DNA of 37,171 nt from Verrucomicrobiota bacterium (GTDB taxonomy: Bacteria > Verrucomicrobiota > Verrucomicrobiia > Chthoniobacterales > Terrimicrobiaceae), in the NCBI GenBank assembly GCA_026398285.1, contig JAPLTI010000158.1, positions 1 to 37,171 on the forward strand, given 5' to 3'. The notes beneath the pieces were generated by a model. The model did no database searches and had not been told where the DNA came from. It worked only from the letters and a program-made list of their open reading frames with translations. Below are positions 18,347 to 25,599 of this stretch, piece after piece. A program made the position numbers and the translations under genes. The stretch's first letter is position 1. Every line of letters begins with the position of its first letter.

Positions 18347-20115
18347 GTTTTTTGAGTTTGTAGAGTGCCCTTGAAAATTTCGAGGGCTTTTTCGATCAGC
18401 GGGTCATTGAGAAATTCTTCCATCGGATCCACCGGCGGCGCTTCAACCACAGGCTCGGTGATCTTGGGCACATCGGGTTCCGGTTCAGGCTCCGGCTCGG
18501 GAGCTGCCGCTTGCAAGGCCTCGTCGAATTCAAAAACGATCTTCGTCGGCTGACCCAAATCCTGGAGCAGGCGGGCTTCGATGTCTTTGATGCCCTTCTC
18601 CATGAACATCGAGCTACCGGCCTCTTGCAGCGCGGCGGGGAAACGAACGATCAGCCGGCCGCCTTCGAGACGGTCGAAAACACCCTCGCGGAACCAGCCA
18701 AAACGGATCACGGAGTTTTTAGAAAACTCCGCCGCGATGCGCTCCCAACAAAGGGCGGCGTCCACCGGAGCAGCGGGTTCGGGATCTGGTGCAGGTGCGG
18801 CTTTTGGCACGACAGGCGGCGGGGTTCGCACAACAGCCGGAGCCGGCTTCGGAGCCTCGATCTCCAAGACAGGCTGCGGCTCAACTGGCGCGCTCACGAC
18901 AGGTGCCGGGGGAGCGGGCTCAGGCACAGGGGCTGGGCTCGGTGGTAAAACCGGTGCTGGAGCAGGCGGAGGCGTTGCCGCTATTGGAGCAACCCTTGCT
19001 GGACGCTCTGGACGCGGCGCGGGCGGCTCGCCATTGCAGAGACCGGTGAGTGTTTCAATGACATCCGTGAGACTGGTCTCATCCAAAAGGTGGAGGGCTT
19101 TGATGACGGCGACATCGAGTTGGAGTTTCTTGTCGGCGACCCACTTCATGGCGGATTCCGCCGCGCTGAAATGATCCACCAGATCCAAAAGCTTGCCTTG
19201 CGGGATCGCACACTCGCCGCCCGTGGCCTGGCTAACCAACAGGTCGCGCAAGTGAGACACAAGCTCGGCCGTGAGGCGGGAGAGGTCTTTGCCGAGGTTG
19301 GACTGCGCCGCCACCGTGTCGAGTGCCGCGCTGGCATCACCCGCAAACAAACTGTCCGCGAGGCTCACCACGACTTCATGTGGGGTGAAGCCGAAGACAT
19401 CCATGACATCACTCGCCCGAATGTGCTCGCCGCAGAAGGCGACCATCTGGTCGAGCATGCTCTCGGCATCGCGCAATCCGCCCTCCGCGCCGCGCGCGAT
19501 GGCATCCGCCGCCTCGCCGTCGAGTTGGATTTTTTCTTTTTCCGCGATGAAAAGGAGGTGCTTTTTGATCAGGTGCGTGGGAATCCGCCGTAGGTCGAAA
19601 CGCTGGCAGCGGCTGGTAATGGTGGCGGGAACTTTTTGCGCCTCAGTGGTTGCGAAAATGAATTTCACATGCGGCGGCGGCTCCTCGAGCGTTTTGAGCA
19701 GTGCGTTGAACGCGCCCGTGCTGAGCATGTGCACCTCGTCGATGAGGTAGATTTTGAATTTTCCACGCGCGGGCGCATAGGCGGCGCTGTCCCGCAGGTC
19801 GCGGATGTTTTCCACGCCGTTGTTGCTGGCCCCGTCGATCTCAATGACATCGAGGCTGCGCCCTTCGGCGATTTCCAGACACGCCGGGCACTTGCCGCAA
19901 GGCTCCGAGGTCGGACCGGCCTCGCAGTTCAAAGCCTTCGCCAGAATGCGGGCGGTGGAGGTCTTGCCGATTCCGCGCGGACCCACAAAAAGATAAGCCT
20001 GCGCAAGCCGACTGGAATTCACCGCATTCTGAAGCGTGCGCGTGATGTGCTCCTGCCCGACGACTTCGGCGAATGTTTGCGGACGATACTTGCGGGCGAA
20101 AACTCGGTAACTCAC
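18343..20115 (-). CDS. dnaX: DNA polymerase III subunit gamma/tau
   Basis: 590 aa; MSYRVFARKYRPQTFAEVVGQEHITRTLQNAV, GPRGIGKTSTARILAKALNC, CGKCPAC zinc motif, LIDEVHMLSTGAFNALLKTLEEPP. Confidence 0.97.
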   Translation of the reverse strand: MSYRVFARKYRPQTFAEVVGQEHITRTLQNAVNSSRLAQAYLFVGPRGIGKTSTARILAKALNCEAGPTSEPCGKCPACLEIAEGRSLDVIEIDGASNNGVENIRDLRDSAAYAPARGKFKIYLIDEVHMLSTGAFNALLKTLEEPPPHVKFIFATTEAQKVPATITSRCQRFDLRRIPTHLIKKHLLFIAEKEKIQLDGEAADAIARGAEGGLRDAESMLDQMVAFCGEHIRASDVMDVFGFTPHEVVVSLADSLFAGDASAALDTVAAQSNLGKDLSRLTAELVSHLRDLLVSQATGGECAIPQGKLLDLVDHFSAAESAMKWVADKKLQLDVAVIKALHLLDETSLTDVIETLTGLCNGEPPAPRPERPARVAPIAATPPPAPAPVLPPSPAPVPEPAPPAPVVSAPVEPQPVLEIEAPKPAPAVVRTPPPVVPKAAPAPDPEPAAPVDAALCWERIAAEFSKNSVIRFGWFREGVFDRLEGGRLIVRFPAALQEAGSSMFMEKGIKDIEARLLQDLGQPTKIVFEFDEALQAAAPEPEPEPEPDVPKITEPVVEAPPVDPMEEFLNDPLIEKALEIFKGTLQTQKT

Positions 20116-20241
20116 GCGGGCACATTAAGCCCGCCCTCCCGCGTCATCCAGCACGATTTGAAAATGCCACGCCTTCGCAGAGTGAACAATTTGTTGAATA
20201 AAAAACCTTGTTCCTAAAAAAGGCTGCCCAAGACTCAAAGC

Positions 20242-21369
20242 GTGCCAGCATCCATTCTCCTTCGACGGACATCCGCTCTCTCGATCCTTGCCTGCGTCTC
20301 CTTGTTTCAGGCTCACCCGGCTTCCGCCCAAAAGACGGAAATCCTGAATCTTTCCTACGAGAAAAACCCTCCCTACCCGGAAGCTCAAAATCCCCAACTG
20401 CCGCTGGAAGTTTACGATCCCGCGTTTGCTGAAATCCTTGGCAAGCAGCCCGCACTGGTGCATCTCGCCAAGGGCTTTGGCTTCACGGAGGGTCCTGTCT
20501 TTCTCTCGGTGAAAAACTCCGACGAGGGCTTCCTCATTTTCACAGACCAGATCAACGACAACATCAACCTCATCCGCTGGCACGGCCTCACGCCCTACAA
20601 TACCATCACGCCAGCCTCTTGGAGCGAGCCGGTGGTTTTTCGGCATCCCTCGAGTATTGCGGATGGTCAAACGGCCGACCTCAACGCGAATTTGCTCACG
20701 GCCGAGACGACCGGACGCCGGGTTTCCATCACAAAACATGATGGCACGGTCGAAACGCTCGCCGGTTCCTACGAAGGCAAGCCGCTGAATTCCCCAAACG
20801 ACCTGGTGGTGAAATCCGACGGCTCCGTGTGGTTCACCGATCCCAGCTACGGCTCGCTGCAATTTCCGCAGGAGGCGTTTTTGCCGAATAATGTCTACCG
20901 CTACGATCCAAAAACCAAGGCCCTCACCGTGGTAACCGGGAACCTGCAAATGCCCAATGGCATCGCCTTTTCACCGGATGAAAAAATCCTCTACATCATC
21001 GATAGCGGAGCGATCCAGGCGCCGCGCACCTACTACTACGACAAGCCGCACACGATCTATGCGTTCGATGTCTCGGCGGATGGCAAAACGATCTCGAACC
21101 AGCGCGAATTTGCGGTCGTCTATCCCGGTTTCCCCGACGGCATGCGGCTCGACGCGAAAGGCAATGTCTACTCCGGCGCCCTCGACGGCATCCATGTTTT
21201 CAACCCGAAGGGCAAAATGATCGGCAAAATCAAGCTGCCGAAGCAGACGGCTAACCTGACCTTCGGCGGCCGCGACAACAACATCCTCTTCATTTGCTCG
21301 TCCGACTCGGTCTGGGCGATCAAACTCAACACAACCGGTGCGAAACCCGTGCCACAAATCGAACGCTAA
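20242..21369 (+). CDS. SMP-30/gluconolactonase-like beta-propeller protein, secreted
   Basis: 375 aa (GTG start); signal-peptide-like N-terminus; GFTEGPVFL, NSPNDLVVKSDGSVWFTDPSYG, MPNGIAFSPDEKILYIIDSG. Confidence 0.88.
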   Translation: MPASILLRRTSALSILACVSLFQAHPASAQKTEILNLSYEKNPPYPEAQNPQLPLEVYDPAFAEILGKQPALVHLAKGFGFTEGPVFLSVKNSDEGFLIFTDQINDNINLIRWHGLTPYNTITPASWSEPVVFRHPSSIADGQTADLNANLLTAETTGRRVSITKHDGTVETLAGSYEGKPLNSPNDLVVKSDGSVWFTDPSYGSLQFPQEAFLPNNVYRYDPKTKALTVVTGNLQMPNGIAFSPDEKILYIIDSGAIQAPRTYYYDKPHTIYAFDVSADGKTISNQREFAVVYPGFPDGMRLDAKGNVYSGALDGIHVFNPKGKMIGKIKLPKQTANLTFGGRDNNILFICSSDSVWAIKLNTTGAKPVPQIER

Positions 21370-21375
21370 AAATCC

Positions 21376-22926
21376 ATGAACAACGACTACGACATCATCA
21401 TCATCGGCAGCGGCGCGGGCGGCGGCACATTGGCCCGTCACCTGGCTCCCTCCGGAAAACGCATCCTCATCCTCGAGCGCGGTAGCTGGCTCCCGCGCGA
21501 GCCGGAAAACTGGTCCGCCTCGGAAGTCTTCATCGCAAACCGCTACACATCGAAGGACACCTGGCGCGACAAGCACGGCAAGGAATTCCAACCCGGCGTC
21601 CACTACTTCGTCGGCGGTGCCACGAAACTCTACGGCGCTGCCCTCTACCGCCTGCGCAAAGAGGACTTTGGCGTCCTGAAACACCACGACGGCATCTCCC
21701 CCGCCTGGCCGCTTGGCTACGACGATTTCGAGCCCTACTACTCAAAAGCCGAGCAGATGTATCATGTCCACGGCGCCCGAGGCGAGGACCCCACCGAACC
21801 ACCCTGCTCCGCGCCCTACCCGCACCCCGCCGTCTCCCACGAGCCGCGCATCCAAAAGCTCGCCGACGACCTCAAGCGCGCCGGCTACCACCCGTTCCAC
21901 TCGCCCTGCGGCATCATGCTCAACGAGGCGAACATGCCCTACAGCCAATGCGTGCGCTGCGAGGATTGCGATGGATTTCCCTGCCTCGTCCAGGCGAAAT
22001 CCGATGCCGAAGTCCTCGGCGTCCGCCCCGCGCTCGAGCACTCGAATGTCACGCTCCTCACCGATTCGCAGGTTCTCAAACTCGTCACCGACCCCACGGG
22101 TAAATCCGTTAGCGAAGTCCTCGTGGACCGCGGTGGAAAAACCGAAACCTTCCGCGCCAACATCGTCGTCGTTTCCGCCGGAGCCGCGAATTCCGCCCGA
22201 CTCCTCCTCATGTCGGCCAATGACAAACATCCGAACGGCCTCGCAAATGGCTCCGACCAAGTCGGCCGGAACTACATGTATCACAACAGCCAGGCCGTCC
22301 TCGCCATTTCCAAGGAGCCGAACCCCACGAAATACCAGAAGACTCTTGGGTTGAATGATTTTTATTTCGGCATGAAGGATTTCGAGTTCCCGATGGGAAA
22401 CATCCAGATGGTCGGAAAATCCCAAGGCCCGATGTATAAAGGCGAGAAGCCGATCGAAGCAGGGCTCGCGCCGATGTTCACGCTCGATTTTGTCGCGAAG
22501 CACGCCGTCGATTTCTGGCTCTCCACCGAGGATCTCCCCTCGCCCCACAACCGCGTCATGATCAACCGCGACGGCCAAATCACGCTCAGCTATACGCCGA
22601 ACAACCAGGAGCCGAAAAACCGCCTCTACGCGAAGCTCAAGTCGATGCTCAACCACCTCGACATGCACGAGCACCTCATCCCGAGGAATCTCTACATGAA
22701 AAACGAGATCGACATCGGCGGCGTGGCCCACCAGTCCGGCACCTGCCGCTTCGGCACCGATCCCGCCACCTCCGTGCTCGATACGAATTGCAAGGCCCAC
22801 GAACTCGACAACCTCTATGTCGTGGACACCTCGTTCTTCCCGAGTATCGGCGCCGTGAATCCCGCACTCACCGCGATGGCGAACGCCCTCCGCGTCGGCG
22901 ACCATCTCCTCGAGCGGCTGAAATAA
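21376..22926 (+). CDS. GMC family FAD-dependent oxidoreductase
   Basis: 516 aa; DIIIIGSGAGGGTLARHLAPSGKRILILERG; C-terminal GVAHQSGTCRFGTDPATSVLDTNCKAHELDNLYVVDTSFFPSIGAVNPALTAMA. Confidence 0.93.
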   Translation: MNNDYDIIIIGSGAGGGTLARHLAPSGKRILILERGSWLPREPENWSASEVFIANRYTSKDTWRDKHGKEFQPGVHYFVGGATKLYGAALYRLRKEDFGVLKHHDGISPAWPLGYDDFEPYYSKAEQMYHVHGARGEDPTEPPCSAPYPHPAVSHEPRIQKLADDLKRAGYHPFHSPCGIMLNEANMPYSQCVRCEDCDGFPCLVQAKSDAEVLGVRPALEHSNVTLLTDSQVLKLVTDPTGKSVSEVLVDRGGKTETFRANIVVVSAGAANSARLLLMSANDKHPNGLANGSDQVGRNYMYHNSQAVLAISKEPNPTKYQKTLGLNDFYFGMKDFEFPMGNIQMVGKSQGPMYKGEKPIEAGLAPMFTLDFVAKHAVDFWLSTEDLPSPHNRVMINRDGQITLSYTPNNQEPKNRLYAKLKSMLNHLDMHEHLIPRNLYMKNEIDIGGVAHQSGTCRFGTDPATSVLDTNCKAHELDNLYVVDTSFFPSIGAVNPALTAMANALRVGDHLLERLK

Positions 22927-22961
22927 AAGCGTGGAGAAAAAGCGCAATCAAAAGAGGGGAG

Positions 22962-22980
22962 CACAGGCGTCCCGCCTGTG
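22962..22980. repeat. REP-like short palindrome
   Basis: CACAGGCG-TCC-CGCCTGTG, perfect 8-bp arms with 3-nt loop. Confidence 0.5.
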
Positions 22981-23055
22981 TGGGCGTTGATGAATCGGTC
23001 CGAATCCGACTCGCCGACTGCAAAGAGTGTAAGTCTCGACACGGCCGGGACGGCC

Positions 23056-24240
23056 ATGCCCCCTTCTTCATCAAAACCCTCCCGCGCCGCCGTGGGAGCG
23101 GTTTTCGGCGCGGGCGTGGCGCAGGGCATCGCCCTCGTCACATTCCCCGCAGCGGGGGCGATTTTCACGAGCACGCAGCACTACGGCCTGAGCAGCACGC
23201 AATACGGCATGCTCTTCGTGCCGCAGGCCATCATGGCAATCATCAGCTCCCTCCTCGGCCCAACCCTCGCGCGAAGCCTAGGGGCGAAGAATGTCTTTCT
23301 GGCAGGAATGCTGGCGAATCTCCTATCCATGGGGCTTCTCATCGCGAGCCAGTTCCTCATAGCAAACCACACCGCCGCCTACGCGGTGCTCCTACTGGCA
23401 ACAACCTGCATGGGCCTGGCCTTCGGCCTCACCGTTCCCGTCATCAACACCTGCGCCGCCGCGTTTTTTCCAAAAACCGCCGACCGCGCCTTGCTAACAT
23501 TGAATACGCTGCTCGGCCTTGGCACGGCGCTGGCGCCGGCCTTCGTCGCCGTTTTCGTCGGCCTCGGATTCTGGTGGGGATTGCCCGTTCTCGTCGCCGT
23601 CCTTTGTGCCGGACTCTTGGTTTTCGCCATGCCGCTCAGCATTTCGGCAGGTTCGCCAACCGATGATAAAACCTCCGGCGGACTGCCGACTGCCTTTCCA
23701 GCCTTCGCCGCCGCCGCCCTGCTCTACGGAATTTGCGAAACGATGAACGGTAATTGGGCGTCGATCCTCATGTCCGGCGCTCTCTCAAACACGACCGCCA
23801 CAGCATCCCTCTCCCTCACGCTCTTCTGGGGCGCTGTCACCGGCGGACGCTTGCTCTTCGCCTCGATCGACCGATGGATGCCCGAACGGCTCGTTTTCAA
23901 AATCCTCCCCGCTATCATTTGCGCAGCCTTCCTCCTCGTTCCGCTCATTCCCGCAGGAAACCCGCTCGCCGGCCTTGCTCTCTTCGCCCTCGCAGGCCTG
24001 GGTTGCTCTGCAATGCTCCCTCTCATCATCAGCTTTGGCCAAAAAAGCATGCCCACAATCGCCGCCTCGGTCGCCGGCCTGCTGATCGCCTTCTATCAAC
24101 TCGGCTACGGCCTCGCCGCCTTCGGAGTCGGCCCGCTTGAGAACATGGCATCGCTTTCCCTCAATCACATCTTCGCCGCCACCGCAGTCCCCGCAATCGG
24201 CCTCGCGATTCTTGCCGCGTTGCTGAGCAGGAAAAATTAA
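23056..24240 (+). CDS. MFS transporter
   Basis: ORF 22978..24240; multiple hydrophobic segments typical of MFS. Start at 23056 (MPPSSSKPSRAAVGAVFGAGVAQGIALVTFPAAGAIF) preferred because the upstream extension lies in palindromic sequence. Confidence 0.82.
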   Translation: MPPSSSKPSRAAVGAVFGAGVAQGIALVTFPAAGAIFTSTQHYGLSSTQYGMLFVPQAIMAIISSLLGPTLARSLGAKNVFLAGMLANLLSMGLLIASQFLIANHTAAYAVLLLATTCMGLAFGLTVPVINTCAAAFFPKTADRALLTLNTLLGLGTALAPAFVAVFVGLGFWWGLPVLVAVLCAGLLVFAMPLSISAGSPTDDKTSGGLPTAFPAFAAAALLYGICETMNGNWASILMSGALSNTTATASLSLTLFWGAVTGGRLLFASIDRWMPERLVFKILPAIICAAFLLVPLIPAGNPLAGLALFALAGLGCSAMLPLIISFGQKSMPTIAASVAGLLIAFYQLGYGLAAFGVGPLENMASLSLNHIFAATAVPAIGLAILAALLSRKN

Positions 24241-24252
24241 AGCGCTCAAGAA

Positions 24253-24370
24253 TGGGACGGCTCGGCGATCCATCCCTACCATGGGTTTTCGATGGGCGCT
24301 GCCGCGCCGCCCGCGCGGTTGGCTCCACCCGTCGTTCCCCTGGGTAGGGATGGCTCGCCGAGCCGTCCCA
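24253..24370. repeat. Long REP/BIME-like hairpin element, copy A
   Basis: Arms 24253-24280 and 24343-24370 are inverted repeats matching 27/28; shares identical 25-mer GTTTTCGATGGGCGCTGCCGCGCCG with copy B. Confidence 0.8.
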
Positions 24371-24445
24371 AGATTCAGGCGCGCAGCGCCGTCTCCGTCG
24401 AAAAAAAGCTCCTCATAACACCCTATTCCCCCCAATCATTATGGG

Positions 24446-24892
24446 ATGGATGTCGGCCGCAAATCGCTACCCCACGAACTTCCGCTGTGGGTTGATGTTC
24501 ACGGGGCCGCGTTTTTCATCACCTGTTGCGCAAAGGATCGCGCGTTGAGTCCATTTGCCTGCCCGAAAACTGCAACCGGACTTTTGGAATCGATCCGTCA
24601 CCGGATGCAAATCCGCATTTGGTATGTCCATGCCGCCATCATCATGCCCGACCATGTCCACCTTGTTCTGGGATTTCCCCCGGAAACGAATGTGGCCAAG
24701 TGCATCCGAGATTGGAAACGATGGACGGCACGCGTCCACGGGTTCGACTGGCAGCGAGATTTTTTTGAACACCGACTTCGCCATGACGAAAGCCTTCAAG
24801 AGAAAATCCAGTATGTCCTCGAAAATCCCGTTCGGGCCGGGCTCGTAGAGGACTGGCAGGATTGGCCTTTTACTATATTGCCTGAAGAGTAG
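24446..24892 (+). CDS. REP-associated tyrosine transposase (RAYT, Y1/HUH superfamily)
   Basis: 148 aa; FFITCCAKDRAL, IIMPDHVHLVLGFPPE (HUH motif), IQYVLENPVRAGLVEDWQDWPF (catalytic Tyr region). Confidence 0.9.
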   Translation: MDVGRKSLPHELPLWVDVHGAAFFITCCAKDRALSPFACPKTATGLLESIRHRMQIRIWYVHAAIIMPDHVHLVLGFPPETNVAKCIRDWKRWTARVHGFDWQRDFFEHRLRHDESLQEKIQYVLENPVRAGLVEDWQDWPFTILPEE

Positions 24893-24920
24893 GGGAAGAT
24901 GAAGGCGGCTGCGCCGCGAG

Positions 24921-25037
24921 AATGGGGCGTCTACGGCGATCCGCCCCTACCAATTGTTTTCGATGGGCGCTGCCGCGCCGACCGCGCGTTTGGCAGCGCC
25001 GTCGTTCCTCTTGGGACGGCTCGCCGAGCGGTCCCAT
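24921..25037. repeat. REP/BIME-like hairpin element, copy B
   Basis: Same layout and near-identical length as copy A, identical 25-mer at 24956-24980; inner hairpin GGCGCTGCC (24966-24974)/GGCAGCGCC (24992-25000); outer arms imperfect. Confidence 0.75.
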
Positions 25038-25090
25038 TTTTGCGGCGAAGCCGCCATTGACTTGGTCAGAAGTTGACTAACACTACAGCC

Positions 25091-25330
25091 GTGACGGTGA
25101 CGATTTACCAAGCCAAGACCCATCTTTCGCGAATTCTGCAGCGAGTGGAGCAGGGTGAAGAGGTGGTGGTGTGTCGTGGCAAGCAAGCGATCGCCCGGAT
25201 TGTTCCTACCGACTCCGCCAAACCCAAACGCCCGAAAGTCGGTGTGCCTACTTCGCCGCGATTTGAAATTCCGCCCAATGCCTTTGCGCCACTTGGGGCA
25301 GAGGAACTCAAAGAGTGGGGGCTGGAATGA
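25091..25330 (+). CDS. Phd/YefM-type antitoxin
   Basis: ORF 25073..25330; TVTIYQAKTHLSRILQRVEQGEEVVVCRGKQAIARIVP. GTG at 25091 preferred over TTG at 25073. Confidence 0.85.
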   Translation: MTVTIYQAKTHLSRILQRVEQGEEVVVCRGKQAIARIVPTDSAKPKRPKVGVPTSPRFEIPPNAFAPLGAEELKEWGLE

Positions 25331-25545
25331 CGCTGCTGCTGGATACTTGTGCCTTCATTTGGTTGACGAGCGCGCCCGCGTTGTTGGGGGCGAAGGCGGC
25401 CAAGGCTCTGGATGAGCCGGCAAATGATCGGGTGTTGAGCTTGGCTTCGGTGTGGGAGGTCACGCTCAAGCACCGCACGGGCAAGCTGCCGTTGCCATCA
25501 CAGCGAAAAATCGCGAACTCGAGTGGGTTGGATTTTTTATCGTGA
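25327..25545 (+). pseudogene. VapC-type PIN-domain toxin, apparently C-terminally truncated
   Basis: MTLLLDTCAFIWLTSAPALLGAKAAKALDEPANDRVLSLASVWEVTLKHRTGKLPLPSQRKIANSSGLDFLS*; 72 aa, has the first Asp and the SVWEV region but not the C-terminal acidic half; ATGA overlap with antitoxin. Confidence 0.7.
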
Positions 25546-25599
25546 GATTGTTCTCCTGCGGCGATTGACTTCGCGCCACAAATCACCCATCACCAACCC

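Noticed and set aside
18711-18731. Perfect 8-bp inverted repeat (GGAGTTTT/AAAACTCC) inside dnaX with an adjacent A-run, possible programmed frameshift
   Set aside because: The zero-frame codons TTT TCT AAA AAC do not form a canonical X XXY YYZ slippery heptamer; a Pro-rich linker and long tau-like C-terminus are intact.
21742-22947. 401-aa minus-strand ORF antisense to the GMC oxidoreductase
   Set aside because: Antisense shadow of a strong FAD enzyme call.
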